Origin: Acanthosepion esculentum
Lineage: Eukaryota; Mollusca; Cephalopoda; Sepiida; Sepiidae
Reading direction: 5' to 3'
Length of the DNA stretch: 64,000 nucleotides
Assembly: GCA_964036315.1 (NCBI GenBank)
Contig: OZ038479.1
Span: 56,351,246 to 56,415,245, forward strand
Positions within the stretch are counted from its first letter, which is position 1. Every line of letters starts with the position of its first letter. This document shows positions 1-11,757 of the stretch, piece after piece. The position numbers and the translations under genes were made by a program. Below the pieces are notes generated by a model, which made no database searches, was not told where the DNA came from, and saw nothing but the letters and a program-made list of their open reading frames with translations.

Positions 1-758
1 TTCAGGGGCTGATATGACTTGCCGTAGATGGAAATTTTGAGAAGGCACTGGGAAGGTTCCTAGATGATGTGCAACTGTTCTAAGTGATCTCATCTACCTT
101 GGGTGGGGGTCCCCAGTCTAGTTGCATAGCCTATGGTGGCACAAGTTTTTTGTTAGTGATGGTCAGAGCAACACGTTTGCTCATCGATTACTTAGCAGGT
201 GCTTTATGCTCAGGAAAGGAAGTCAAAAAGTCCTACAGATATCCATATGGGTAGTGAAAAGGAAAAAAAAGAAAGCATTTATGTTTATCACGATCACATG
301 AAGTCAGACTGTTGGAAAAACTAGACAGAGTTGTAGGTGTGAAGCGAAGGAGTTTGGTATTGGAACGACCATACACGACCCAAGGAGAGCAAAGGAGGAG
401 TTGGTAAAGTTTTATGCTGAAAGTGATGAAAAATAGAAAAACACTGCCTAAAGCAGAAAATGATGATCTCGATCATGTATTGATGGAATGGATTTGTCAG
501 CATCAGTGAACATATGCCAGTTATATAAAACTACCTCCAGGGTATAAGCTGTGTTATGAAATGTAAAGGGATATCATGTCCATGCATGAGTTCCATTCCC
601 AAAATGCCCCATTTTATAGTTGCTATATACAAATTAAATAGCCTGTATTCCAAAATCTGAAATTTGAAGCACCTCCGAGCCCAAAAATTTCAGATAAAGG
701 ATTCTCAACCTGTATTATTCACTGTATTAATATATCTTTTATTACTTTTTATTCACAG
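1..758 (+). other. 3' part of the intron preceding ZNF gene A
   Basis: No credible coding region is visible. The last 50 bp match the 3' intron ends of the other ZNF genes (TATTCACTGT, then a T-rich tract, then TTCACAG) and end in the acceptor AG at 757-758. The first exon and promoter of gene A would lie left of the window. Confidence 0.5.
636..714 (-). mobile_element. Terminal end resembling a pogo/Tigger-type DNA transposon
   Basis: Read on the minus strand, this block begins CAGGTTGAGAATCC next to a TA. It continues with alternating 'ctgaaat' and 'caaaatctgaaat' motifs, the pattern I know from the ends of pogo/Tigger elements, which target TA. No partner end or transposase is visible, so it may be a solo end. 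Confidence 0.4.
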
Positions 759-1843
759 GAAATTGTTACTGCTGTGAATTTAACTTCAGAAAAAGAACGC
801 ACTTGATTTTTCTATGAAGAGTGGAGAAATATATACTAAAATCTTCATGCAAAAGCTGTGTATCAACATCTTCAGGAAATAGCAGTAAACATTCACTGGC
901 AAGAAGAAGTCAAGTACATGTAACAATAGTTGGATGCCACATTCTTTTGAAGTTTGCAAATCTCACTACTGATTAGATTTGGTCTGCCATATGGAAACAC
1001 AGGAGAGAAACCATATTCTTTTGGAATAGATGGGTCTTCCATTGCACTAATACCTTCTTGATGAACATGTGTACACACACTGAAAAGAAACCATACTTTT
1101 GTGAGATTTGTGGATCTGCATTTTCACAGAAATCAAATTTGGTGCACCACATACCTACACACACTGGAGAGAAACCATATTCTTGTGAAATTTGTGGATC
1201 TGCATTTTCACGGAAGTCAAATTTGGTATGCCATATGCAAACACACACTGGAGACAAACCATATTCTTGTGAAATTTGTGGATCTGCATTTTCACTAAAA
1301 TCATATTTGGTAAGGCATATGTGTAAACATACTGTAGAGAAACCATATTCTTGTATCATCTGTGGATCTGCGTTTTCACGTAAAGCAGATTTGGTAAGTC
1401 ATATGCGAACACACACTGGAGGTAGACCATATTCTTGTGAAATTTGTGGATCTGCATTTACATGGAAGTCAAACTTAGTATACCATATGCGAACACACAC
1501 TGGAGAGAAACCATTTTCTTGTGAAGTTTGTGGTTCTGCATTTTCACGGAAGTCAAATTTGGTATGCCATATGCGAACACACACGGGTGAAAAACCATAT
1601 TCTTGTGACATTTGCGAATCTCATTTTTCAGTCAAGTCACATTTAGTGAGCCATATGCGAACACACACTGGAGAGAAACCGTATTCTTGTGATATTTGTG
1701 GATTTGCATTTTCAGTCAAGTCACATTTGGTGCGCCATATGCGAACACACACAGGAGAGAAACCCTATTCTTGTGAAATTTGTGGCTCTGCCTTTTCACG
1801 GAAGTCATATGTAAAGGACCATATGCAAATGCACACTGGATAG
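759..1843 (+). CDS. ZNF gene A terminal exon: nine-finger C2H2 protein
   Basis: The exon starts after the acceptor at 757-758. The best coding start is the ATG at 1061; a TTG at 1058 is in frame but is an unlikely eukaryotic start. The protein is about 260 residues and consists of nine C2H2 fingers of the form [23 protein letters not shown] joined by HTGEKPY linkers. It ends at TAG 1841-1843. Tandem fingers with TGEKP linkers normally bind DNA in the nucleus, one finger per about 3 bp. Helix residues -1/2/3/6 in order are QSNH, RSNC, LSYR, RADS, WSNY, RSNC, VSHS, VSHR and RSYD. No KRAB, BTB or SCAN domain is seen. The 302-bp leader contains a dead half-finger (CYCCEF-type) with stops, so it is probably 5' UTR. 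The ends of the first and third linkers deviate (TVEKPY after finger 3, TGGRPY after finger 4). Confidence 0.85.
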
Positions 1844-2420
1844 AAATATCCTTCTTGATTTTGTGGATATATGTTTGTAGGAAACTCAATTTTAATGTCC
1901 CATGTCTGAACCTATACTAGTGAGAATTACTATTGATGTGAAATTTGATCTGTATTTTTTTTAGAACTTTGCTGATCCACATGTAAATACAGTTTCAAAG
2001 AAGTCAGATTAAGTGTCCAATATGTGAAGTTTGACTCAAGAGAAAGCATATTATATGTGACACATGTAAGCATATTTTTGCTAAAGTCCTGCTTGCTGTG
2101 CCATGTGCAAACACGCACTAGACTGAAGCCATATTCGTGTGAAATGTGTTGTTCTGCATTTGCAATTGCAATGGATTTTAAAAAAATGCTGGTGAGAAAA
2201 ACTATTAATGTAAAATCTGTAATACATCCTTTTCTAATACTTCAAATTTGAAAAGGCATATACAACTCCACACTGGAGAAAAAAAACACATTTTGATGAA
2301 ATATGTGATTCTGATCTTTCAACAAATTCACAGTTGAAAAGACGCATATCTTGGTTAGTTCTGTTCATCAGCATTTTTTACAAATTCCTCATTTAAAAAG
2401 AAACACCTGAAACGTATTGT
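1844..2420 (+). pseudogene. Decayed zinc fingers after gene A
   Basis: Past the stop, the finger pattern continues with broken frames. The stop itself is a former Glu codon of the linker (ACT GGA TAG AAA where intact linkers read ACT GGA GAG AAA). Further remnants include KPYSCEMCCSAF near 2127-2162 and SNLKRHIQLHTGEK near 2240-2280. The original array was therefore several fingers longer. The remnants contain many stops and are very unlikely to be translated. Confidence 0.75.
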
Positions 2421-2599
2421 TTTCATGTTTGTGGATCAACATTTTTAAGTAGTGATGTTATCTGTAAAATCACAATTGAAATGTAAGAATCTACATTTTG
2501 ATTGAAATTTGAACTGAGAAAATATGTATATTAATTTCATGCAGGTCAGTCAAAAAATTTATACATCAAGGTTCAAAAAGGAGAAGTTAGTATATAAAC

Positions 2600-3062
2600 A
2601 ATTTGTAATGTATTTTTTATACTTGAAGAAAATAAACTCATCTATATTTTCAAAGACCAGGGAAATATTGTATTTTGATTTATTTTATATAATCAAAATA
2701 TTAGGAACATTCCTTTTCAGAATTTTTAATAAAATATAATCAATTCTGAGATGTTAGTGCAAAAGAAACAAATTATCTCAACCAGAATTTGAATTGATTC
2801 AATTTTCCATATTGTTTACCATGAAGCCTTCCTTGGTTTGGTGTAAGGAAGCCTTCATATAAACAAAATATTTTCTGAACATTCCTTTTCAGGGCTTTTT
2901 ATATAATGCCGTAATACATTTGAAATATTAATGCAAAGTGAATACAAACTATCTCAGCCAGAATTTCAACTCTATTCACTGATTCAATTGTGCATATTGT
3001 TTATTGTTAGGCCATGAAGCTCCCACCCCCTATATTTGGTATACGGAAGTTAAATAAAATTG
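2600..3062 (+). repeat. Two copies of a ZNF-flank repeat with AATAAA-type signals
   Basis: A block containing 'aacattccttttcag', 'aataaaat', 'ttagtgcaaag', 'atctcagccagaattt' and 'ccatgaagc' occurs at about 2620-2850 and again at 2860-3060. Related copies lie at 4190-4275 and 15630-15895, with reverse-strand copies at 54633-54757 and 54843-54970. It recurs downstream of the ZNF genes, so it may include their polyadenylation region. Confidence 0.6.
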
Positions 3063-3700
3063 TTAAATTTCTTATGATATTGATGTTATTTTCATGAGAT
3101 TCAAACATTTTGGACATTTTTACATTTTCAATGTAACACCTTACATTGTTACACTTTCATTGCAAAAGATCTATATAGATCTATATCAAATTTTGTATGT
3201 TGCAATGTATAAATTGTTATCAATCATCAGAAGCATATCAAGCATCATCATCATTATTATTATATAAGTATGAAATAAAAATCATGGCAAAGAATTTTTC
3301 AGCATTTTTTGTTTTGTGTTAATTTGTATAAGTTTCTTGATGAAACAATGTCACAATTAATTTTTGTTTCTAAGAAGAGTCTATCAATGCAACAGGGACC
3401 TGTCCTCTTGACTATGCTGTTGCTTAGATGGGTCAAAAAGTAAATCCCCACCAACTTTTATGCCTGGCTGCATCTAAACTTTCTGTAACAATATAAAAAA
3501 AAACCCTGAAGCACCTTTCTTTACTCACACTCTCTCCTTGTGATTGAAAATCATTTTCTTGCTATGTTTAATAATAGTAATCAGTTGATCTAAATAAATA
3601 AATACAAAAAAAAAACATTTGTTTTTCATTTCATTTCTTAATAGAATATATGTAGCATAGGTGAATATTTTATCAGTATGTATGTATACAGGGAGCTCAT
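3063..3700. other. AT-rich intergenic stretch
   Basis: I see no gene here. The sequence is AT-rich with short A and T runs and an (AAAT)-rich patch near 3590-3610. Confidence 0.4.
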
Positions 3701-3958
3701 TCTAACAAGTGCAAATTGTGGTAGTGTTTGTTGGTGGCTGATCTAAGGAGTGACTTGAGAGTGCACCAGCAGAAAGTGGCAATTGATTATAGAACTGTAG
3801 ACATCCAGCAACTGAAATGTGATATTTGTGGTAAGACATGTAGGTCCAGAATCAGTTTCCTGCAACATTTTAAACTGCATGATAATGTATCATCTGCACT
3901 GTTGGACCTCTTATGTGCTCTGTTTATGTCAGAGTATGTATGTTCCTTGCTGGGCTAA
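3690..3958 (+). pseudogene. Two-finger C-terminal tail, probably of a LINE polyprotein
   Basis: The frame holds a damaged first zinc-finger-like motif (SDLRVHQQK) followed by an intact one, KCDICGKTCRSRISFLQH, then a stop. A pair of such fingers at the end of a short frame is typical of the C-terminus of non-LTR retrotransposon ORF2 proteins, and unlike the [10 protein letters not shown] fingers nearby. No reverse transcriptase is visible upstream, so this would be a strongly 5'-truncated copy. A host gene fragment cannot be excluded. Confidence 0.4.
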
Positions 3959-4046
3959 AAGAGCCACATTTGTTCAGCACATCAGTAGATTTTATCGAAA
4001 AAGATATGTAGTAATGGCCGTACACAGACATGAGTTGGCAACCACC

Positions 4047-4048
<2 letters not shown>

Positions 4049-4081
<33 letters not shown>
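4049..4081. repeat. (TA)n microsatellite
   Basis: A run of alternating TA about 33 bp long follows the LINE-like tail directly, as a simple-repeat tail would. Confidence 0.9.
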
Positions 4082-4082
<1 letters not shown>

Positions 4083-4189
4083 CTTTGGCATACCTGCTAC
4101 TAGGAGAAAACATAGGTCATTTTTTTTTCAACCTGTAACCTATTTTAATCCTTTTTGATCTATGTACATTTAAATTTTAGATTACAGGT

Positions 4190-4420
4190 TATTAAAGGAT
4201 ATTATTAAAACTTTTGAAATGTTAGTGCAAAGGGAACAGAAATTATCTCGACTTGAATTTCAACTTTATTCACTGATTCGTTACAATTCTAATCATCACT
4301 TTTTAAAACAACAGACATTGCCAAAGAGTGAAGGTTGTTAAAATAATAACGGAATCAAGAAAAACACTGTCCTTTTGACATTGTTTTTTTGCAGACACAA
4401 AGGTTCAAGATTGCCACATT
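4190..4420 (+). repeat. Partial ZNF-flank repeat plus 'ACATTGCCA' module
   Basis: The first part matches the 'ttagtgcaaag...gaatttcaac' block at 2910-2980. The second part ('attctaatcatcactttttaaaacaacagacattgcc...') matches 15125-15245 in the same orientation and 14285-14390 in the opposite orientation. Confidence 0.6.
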
Positions 4421-5170
4421 TTTTTTTTATATTATCAACAAAAATGTTAATATTAGCTAAGAACAAAGTTTGTAGTGAATTTCAAAGGTAATATTTAAGT
4501 ATACATAGATTTATTCATCTGTACATGTGCTACTCCATTTCATTTCACATCTTTCTGGGTGAAAAAAGTTGGTTTTGTTTTGTTTCTTCTTTTGAGGATT
4601 CCAGATAATTTGAGTTTCACCTATTAAGCAAGCTGTAGTAGTAATCTGAAAGTGCAAGATCGGTTGGGTGTAGTGAAGTGTCTCAGCCTGGGTCTGCAAT
4701 AGATGCAAAGGCTGGTGTTTTCCTCATGGAAGATGGTACCCTATTGATTTTCTCAATTCTGGGTAGTTTTCAATGACTACTACATTTACTCAGGCTAATT
4801 GGGAATATTATTTATATGCAAACTATTGTCTTCATCTTTGTTGTTGTTATCAGAACATTTTGGCTGTCATGCTCATCAGGTGTCTGCCAATCCAGGTAAC
4901 GTACAAGAAACTTGGAAATAAACCCTTTATTTAATCTATGAGGGTAGATAGTTCTCCTTCCACTGCCCATGTCTGTGAATATTTCATCTAGTTCTCTGTT
5001 TAGTAAAGCTCAGCTTGAGCACACCATGTTACCTAATTCATAAACCAACAAATTAATCCACTAGGCTTCTGAGTGGAGAACTTTAACCTTAAAACTAACC
5101 TTGAATTTGAGAGTACTTCTGGTAAACACATAGTTTGGTTAGCGGCATTAGTTTCTCAAGTATATTTGGG
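4421..5170. other. Intergenic stretch without recognised features
   Basis: The base composition is mixed. No open frame here has recognisable homology and no clear repeat was seen. Confidence 0.4.
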
Positions 5171-5345
5171 CTTATCATGCTAAAACACCAGTTCCTGTAT
5201 GATCACCGAAGTTAAGCAACACCAAGTCTGGTCAATACCTAGAGGGATGATCAGAATTGTTAATTGGAATGTTGAGTTCAATTCCCATGAGGTACGTTAT
5301 GTGCAAATACGGGAGGGCAACTAATCAAAGAGTGAAATAAAAAAA
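5171..5345 (+). mobile_element. 5S-rRNA-derived SINE
   Basis: The stretch GATCACCGAAGTTAAGCAAC, followed by TGGTCAATACCTAGAGGGATGA, corresponds to the central part of 5S rRNA (box A, intermediate element and box C order). The flanks diverge and the 3' part is A-rich, so this is a SINE3-type retroposon rather than a 5S gene. Its first 27 bp recur at about 63429-63455 (AACACCAGTTCCTGTATGAT...), where the copy is truncated. Confidence 0.7.
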
Positions 5346-5364
5346 TTACTTTATATTTAATTTG

Positions 5365-5640
5365 AATCAGTCAGTTATGTGCCATGTGTGATACATGCTT
5401 AGGCAATCATGTAACTTTTGATACATGACTGACGAGGCAGATATTTTTCTTGCAGTAGGTTGCCATTTCTTTCTGTGGTAGACCAGTTGCCATCCAAGGC
5501 TATAGAACCTGGTATGTCCTGCTATTTATCCATAGCTGGTGGGAGAAGAAGAGGATTCATACCTTTCCCAAGGGTATTAGCACGTAAGTGAATGTAATGG
5601 ATTCGAATGGAATTTGAACTCACCGTGCTACTGGCCAGAA
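5365..5640 (-). mobile_element. tRNA-related SINE, copy 1
   Basis: About 270 bp are closely similar to 8105-8387 in the same orientation, sharing 'catgactgacgaggcagat', 'gttgccatttctttctg' and 'ggattcatacctttccca'. On the minus strand the element starts with a box-B-like GAGTTCAAATTCC, consistent with a tRNA-derived head. Octopus tRNA-derived SINEs are known as OR1 and OR2; I cannot say which family this is. Confidence 0.65.
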
Positions 5641-7190
5641 GTTGTCCAGGGAAGAAAAAGATATTTGAAAGTGTGCTGCTTTTTATTACCAGGTAACCAT
5701 AGTCCTGTGACTATATGTCTAAGGGAGATAATCCACTTTCGCCACATGTTCCACTTTATTTTATTTTTTATACATTTTATACATGCATGGTTTTTCGCAA
5801 AAAGTTGGTATCCCAAGATAGGAGTTACACATTGGATAAATTCAACACTGGGAAGTCAGAGGAGAAAAGTGTAAAAAAAAAAAAAGACAGAAAAAGGTCA
5901 CTGAGTAAAAATTTAAAAAAATGCAGTCATAACAAGTCTTAGTAAAATCGGCAAATTTAACACCATTGTTAATGAATGAATGAATGTATTGTAATGAGAT
6001 AGCTGTTATAGAGAGAGAGCAGACCAGTAAATTAAATTTAACTCTGCGGGAAGTGTAGTAAGAGGCGAAAAGTAAATTATACAATATAGAAACTTTGTAC
6101 ACTTATCTTAGTGAAGCTCAGTGAAGTGGAGAAATATCCTTATTCTTTAGACTTTATTCTTTCATTTTTGTCTTCACCAAAAAAATATATTGTAATGAGT
6201 TTAAGTCGATACCATCAGATTGAAGGGGAGTCAAAATTTGCATATGTGTTCGAAGAGAGATATAAAAAAAAAAATTCAAGAAATACTTAGCCAAAAGCCG
6301 TGGTGGCAGTAATTGTTCTGCCTTCGTTACGCCCGTGCTCCATCTTTCGAAGATAACTGGACGTGTTAGTTACCAAAACTGTTAATAAGACTCTTTTAAC
6401 TCTTCCCCCCCCCCAACGTTACTTTTACAAGGAGAACTATTTGTAAGCAGCATATAGCGTTTTTTGTAGCAATTCTTTTTACTCAAATGATTGCCACCGC
6501 GAAACTACACCAGTAACAAGTCAGAATTTCGCACATCGTTATCATTTCTTTCTTTCTTCGTTGAGTTTCGCTTCAAATGCTAATAGTTGCCATTAGTTTT
6601 TCTACCTTTCCTTTCCCCAAATAGACCTGGAATCCTGACAAATGAAAAGGGCATAAGAACAGTTTATTTTCTTAAAAAAACTAAAAATTTAAAAAGTTAG
6701 TAAATTCATTCATTTTTGAATAAGTCCTGAAAAATTTCATTAAAATAAGACAATTATTTGATTTTTGCAAGAATTTCCAAATTAATGTGTTTTTCACCAG
6801 AAACTGCTACACTATGTCCATTACCACAAGTTTTACAAGACTGAGGATGGGTGGGAAGAAAGATTTTTTTTACCCAAAGTTTAACGTGAGAAAGAAGGAA
6901 TTTTTTTTTTTTATAATAATTAAAAAATACTTTCTTAATAACATTTTGACGATAAATTTTTTTTTTTTTAAAGTTTAGGGCCTTATTTTTTAGCGAATTA
7001 CTAGAGAGAGGTACCCAAGTTAAAGAAAAGAAGTTCAGAACGTCAGAGTAAAATCGGCAAATTTAGCACCTTTTTGCAAGGAGAGGTTAGTTATTGAGCA
7101 GGCTCACAAGAAATTCAATTTTGTAGGAAATGTAGTAAAAAAAAAAGTATTAAAAAAAATACAAAAAGTGCATAATAGCAGAGCACCCCC
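5641..7190. other. AT-rich 5' flank of gene B
   Basis: No gene is recognised. A reverse-strand copy of the ~90-bp AT-rich module lies at 6706-6800, and there are C runs at about 6404-6412 and 7185-7195 (the latter leading into a short CA repeat). Confidence 0.4.
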
Positions 7191-7199
7191 CCCCACACA

Positions 7200-7649
7200 C
7201 ACACACACCTAAGTGACGTCCATGATCGTTATTTCTTAGAGACATCGTCGTAATTGAGAAGGTGGGTTGTGTCGAGCCCGAGATAGGAATTTGTCAAAAT
7301 TTTGACAGATGAATTATGAATATTTCTTTCAGCTGCCGTGAAGAAACCTTATGCATCTATGCCAGTTAGATACCAAGAAATCTACGGATTTAAAAACACA
7401 AGGAACCAAATCTTGTCTAATACCGCTTAATTTCTTTCTTACATTATTATTATTATTATTAAGTGAAATGTTTTCTCAACAGTAATTTCTCATTGTTTTT
7501 GTTTTGTTTTTTCCATTTCTTCATAATTTCTTTATGTAATTCCTTTAAAACATCAACATTACGGATAAGTTGACAGAATTTCGGATAAAATTATTTGAGC
7601 GCAGAGAAATCAAGTTGTTTTTTTCCCGTTGCATTTTCTGGTTTGAAAG
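7200..7649 (+). promoter_or_regulatory. Putative promoter and 5'-UTR exon of ZNF gene B
   Basis: This block has counterparts at 23940-24278 (+) and 56532-57000 (-). Shared elements in order are AAGGAACCAAATCTTGTCTAA (7400-7420), T-rich tracts with TTCTTTATGTAATTC, and a 3' end GCATTTTCTGGTTTGAAAG followed by GTAAGT, a good splice donor at 7650. Each copy lies upstream of a ZNF terminal exon in matching orientation (intron here 4.8 kb). A TGACGTC motif is at 7214-7220. The exon has no long open frame, so it would be untranslated. The transcription start is not determined. Confidence 0.55.
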
Positions 7650-8104
7650 GTAAGTGGAAAAAAGACAATTTTGATAAGAAAAGAAATCGTTATTTATGAA
7701 CCTGTCACTCACTTTTTTATTTTATTTTATTTTTTTTTTGTTTCTTTTGTTTTCCTTTTTAACTGATATCATAATAAAATAGAGAAAAAAACACCTTCAG
7801 TCAGGTGTGATTTCATTTTCTCAGATATTTTTCGACATAAACTGTTTTTTTTTCGCTTTGAAATTAATTTTGTTTTTCTCCTTTAATGAATGTGTAGTGA
7901 GTATGAAAAGAAAAAAGAACAAAAAAATGTAGGATTTTATTAAAATTAAAAGCTTTGTATTTTTAAAGTTCGATTATTTTAAAAAGGAAATATTTAATTT
8001 ACGGTAAAAATATTTTCTTAATAGAATTACCACCATACAGTACTTAAATGTCTTTTTTTTTCTTTTAGTCAGAAATAATTTTCACATTCTCGAAGTGAAA
8101 TTGC

Positions 8105-8387
8105 TAATCAGTCGGTTATGTGCCATGCGTGATATACGCTTTAGGCGATCATGTATCTTTTGATACATGACTGACGAGGCAGATTTTTTCCCCGCAATAG
8201 TAGGTTGCCATTTCTTTCTGCGGTAAACCAGTTGCCATCCAAGGCTGTAGAACCAGGTCTGTCCTATTTTACCCATAGCTGGGGGGAGAAGAAGAGGATT
8301 CATACCTTTCCCAAGAAGGGTATTATTCACGTAAGTGAATGTATGAAATGGATTCGACTGGAATTCGAACTCTGCTCTCCGATTCCT
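8105..8387 (-). mobile_element. tRNA-related SINE, copy 2
   Basis: This is the paralogue of 5365-5640 in the same orientation and better preserved in its head. On the minus strand, GAGTTCGAATTCCAGTCG is a good box B. Confidence 0.7.
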
Positions 8388-8394
8388 CAATCCG

Positions 8395-8527
8395 TGGAGA
8401 GACCACTGAAATATTATCGTGGACCCCAATTTGCTTTTTTTGTGAACCCCCTGTAGTGTAAATGATGTAACATGGACCTCGACCCAGCCAGGGTCCATAT
8501 GCACCCTGTTGGTTGAGAAGCACTGAT
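8395..8527 (-). mobile_element. Terminal fragment of a DNA transposon (hAT-like)
   Basis: On the minus strand it begins CAGTGCTTCTCAACC, then GGTGCATATGGACCC, resembling the CAGTGGTTCTCAACC ends of hAT/Charlie-type elements. GGGTCC-type motifs recur inwards. No transposase or partner end was seen. Confidence 0.4.
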
Positions 8528-10794
8528 TTGGACGTTCCTTATTTCCACATGATTCATTTCAGTTCAGTTCTATTTTAAAAAAATTGTTTCATTTTTTTTT
8601 CTTTCTTATTTTAAACAAATGTTTGGTAAATCTTAGACTACAACCAATTCGCAAAAAGCAGGCATGCATGTAATGAAAAGAAAAAGAAAACTTAATAAAA
8701 ACAATGTTTTATCGCCAAAGTCTTTGTTATTATAAAAATATTTTTTTTAATCCTTTTTAGAACCTTAAAATGTAAAAACTTTATTTTTCTTGCGTCAGCG
8801 AGGGATCATAATGGAAATTTTAATGTCTCTTTACGTTGAAAACATTGATTTAGAAATTCTTCTTACAAAAATCAAATAATTGTCGAATAATAGTGGAACT
8901 TTTAGAACTTATTCACAAATGAATAGAATTATTTTTGCAGTGTTTTTTTTTAAATTTTTTATTAAGATATAAAATAATGTAATTGTAAACAGATGCTGCG
9001 AGTAAAATTTTTTTTTTTTTAATATAATCTAGGATGCATATTTCTCATTGAAATCCAAACCTAGACAAAATATTTTTGCAAGAAAGTTTTTCTCGATGGT
9101 ATGTTGATGTACCTCCACGAAAAACGCTAAAAACAAAATCGGCATACCGCGTTGATGGAAACGGTTTTATCGTCAAAATCGTTAAGAGGAAGAATCAAAG
9201 TATTTTTGGATTATTTAATTAAATTTGTAACTTCTTTTTAGAACATTTGAAATTTTGATTAAAAAAAACTTGTTTCTTCTTGCGTCAGGACTTTTATAAC
9301 CAAGGTGGACATTGACAGACCAAGCATCCAATAGCCCAATGCAACCAGGTTTGCCAGATCTTGCCTGTCTCGATCACCTTGGAGCTACAAGCAAGGTGCT
9401 TTTGGCCAAGTGTCAGGTCTTTTGTCATGAAGGGTTGTCCACCAAAATCAAATTCACGTAAATGACCTCATCTGACTCTTTTTGACTTTGCTATCTACCA
9501 CCCTTTAGCAAGTCCAGCAGTGATGGTCCTGTTATAATCTAGTGACACTGGGATCCCCTTTAGAGTCTGCAGATGGTGTTAGTTTTAATTTAAATTTATA
9601 AGTTCTGGTCTTAGGTCTGGTCCAAGATCTTGGTCAGAAGGTCTTGGCAAATGATGCAGATTCCAGTACCAGTAATGTGGGGAATCTCTCTGTCTGTGTC
9701 CATCTGTCCTAAATCTGCAGCTTATATGGAGTCCTGTATCCAGCAGGGGGTGGGGTTGACTAGGGCCTGGGTTCAGTTGTCTTCCCTAAGCATCAGCTTT
9801 TTCTACATTTCCGTATATAAAAATACATTTACTCAAGTGGTTTTCCAAATTTGGGGATGTTCAGCCCCCTTTTGAGAGTTGGCAGAGGGATCAAGCCATG
9901 CCTTAATTCCAACTCTCTTTACACCTCACCTTGCACCATAATTCTATATAAGCAGTGCCAATCTCTCTCTCATTCTTCTCCCACTTTCTCAGCAGTCAAC
10001 CTCAGCCTGCTGCTTGGGTTGGAATTTACAAGTCCAACTTCCAGGGATTTTCAGTCATTAATCCTTATTTATCAGTTTGTCCCATGTTGGGATCTCTTGA
10101 TCGACCAGACCACTCAAGAATTGCAAAAAAAAGGAAATATCATTTCCACACTCCTTAAGACAAAAGTTTATCTTTTCTCTGTCTATGCATTTTTTTATGA
10201 TCGAATAGACCACCCATGGTCACTTCAAAATAATAATTTAATAATAAATTTTTCTGGACGAATGTCACTGAAATTATAATGAATGTGCCAGGCTAGTCCC
10301 TATCTTTGCAGGGACACTTCTCTTCTGTGTGGCTGATTCAAACCATATGTTTCTATTTCTTGGCTTCTTCATTCAGGGCAATCTTTAAATGTTATTTTGA
10401 TGACCACCTAGATCTCATTATCAACAACATATGTTTTTTTTTCTATTTGACCTATTTGCAGATACATTAATGGTCTCTTTCTCATCAGCAGGAAGTGGTG
10501 AAAGATGGGTAGTCTTGATTTTGCTCAATCTTACCAAATACTGTCTAGTTAAATTTGGGTTCAATTCTCATTGGAATTTTTTTCAAATCATTTCATTTTT
10601 AATTTTCTTAAGTTTTCAATCCATCTTCCTGCAATTTCAATAATTCTCCTCAACAATTATTATCCAGTTAGTAGACTCTCTCATCTTTCTTTCTTTCTTT
10701 CTTTCTTTCCCTTTTGTTTGATCAACCTCTGAAGATCTCAGTGTAACAATGCCAAAATATTTTCATTTAAAGATTTAATTTCAGATTACTTTTG

Positions 10795-11245
10795 TCTTAT
10801 TCCAGTGTTACTATCAAACAATAAGCAGTTAGACATACATTGACTTCTCATTATAAAATTCTCAACCTGTATAAACTAAAAAGAAAATAGAATGTTTTAT
10901 GTCTCATGGTATGTTATTCCATTAAATTCTCTGCTCTGAATCATAATACATGTCTTGGAATATTTTTATTCTTTTACTAAAAGTTTTGTTAAAGTAGACT
11001 TAGAAAAAATAGTCTTTTAAGCTGGCTTCCTTTTCTTATTCCAGTGCTACTATCAAGCAAGAAGCATTCATTAACTTTCCATTACAAAATTGTCAACCTT
11101 CATAAAATGAAAAGAAAACAGGATTTGAGTGCATATTTTTTAACTAATAAAAGATTATGCCATTGGATTCTCTATGTTATGGCATTAAATTCCACATTGC
11201 ATTTTATGAAAAATGAAGAAATATTGCTTTCATTTCTTCAGTGAA
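10795..11245 (+). repeat. Tandem copies of a ZNF intronic cassette beginning with an acceptor-like TTCCAG
   Basis: Blocks at 10798-10930 and 11038-11230 both begin TATTCCAGTG(T/C)TACTATCAA and continue with ATTACAAAATT and a TCAACC motif. A third copy begins at 31880, upstream of gene C. Their conserved start looks like a splice acceptor (T-rich, then CCAG), so the cassette may be an alternative or abandoned exon. Confidence 0.5.
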
Positions 11246-11599
11246 TATAATCCTAGACTATTGCAATTGATCTTTTAAGCTTGCTTCCTTTGCATGTCTG
11301 CCTTGATTGGAATATATTTTTGGTTCAGTTGTTTAGATACGTGCAACTTTCCATTTCATGCTACTAAAAACATTTGGTTAATTTTCACAAATTGTGCACT
11401 CTTGAAGGAAAGAATGTTTCAATTTTTAATGTTTGTAATTTTAGAGGACAGTTCATTATTGCATCATAAAATTAGCAAAAATATTTTAAAATCTCTTGAT
11501 ACCCAAAGAAATAGAAAAATCATTTATAGATATGAATATGATCCTTGTATGTCCTTGTATAAATAGAATTATTTATATTCTTGACAAAATTTGATGGTT

Positions 11600-11757
11600 A
11601 AGAAATCTATTTTCACAGACTGTCTACTACTGCAGTTTGTTTGATCTTCATTGGGTGCTGTATTATTGTGTCTCTATGTCAGACTAAATTAGTTTTAATA
11701 TAAACTGATTTCATACATTATTCACTGTCTGTGTTAATTTTTTTCTTTAATCAGTTT
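11600..11757 (+). repeat. Orphan copy of the ZNF intron 3' end
   Basis: 'tgtctactactgcagtttgtttgatcttcattgggtgctgtattattgtg' through a T-rich tract ending ATCAG matches the segments just before the ZNF exons at 12310-12476, 32230-32340 and (reverse) 53640-53770. No finger exon follows, so it marks a duplication that lost or never included the exon. A further partial copy ('cattattgtgtcc') lies at 12115-12180. Confidence 0.6.

Noticed and set aside
5171..5345. 5S rRNA gene
   Set aside because: Only the central part matches; ends and stems are lost, so a SINE is the better explanation.
9630..10279. Overlapping frames of 60-140 codons in the gene B intron
   Set aside because: Composition and lack of recognisable motifs or homologous copies give no support for coding.
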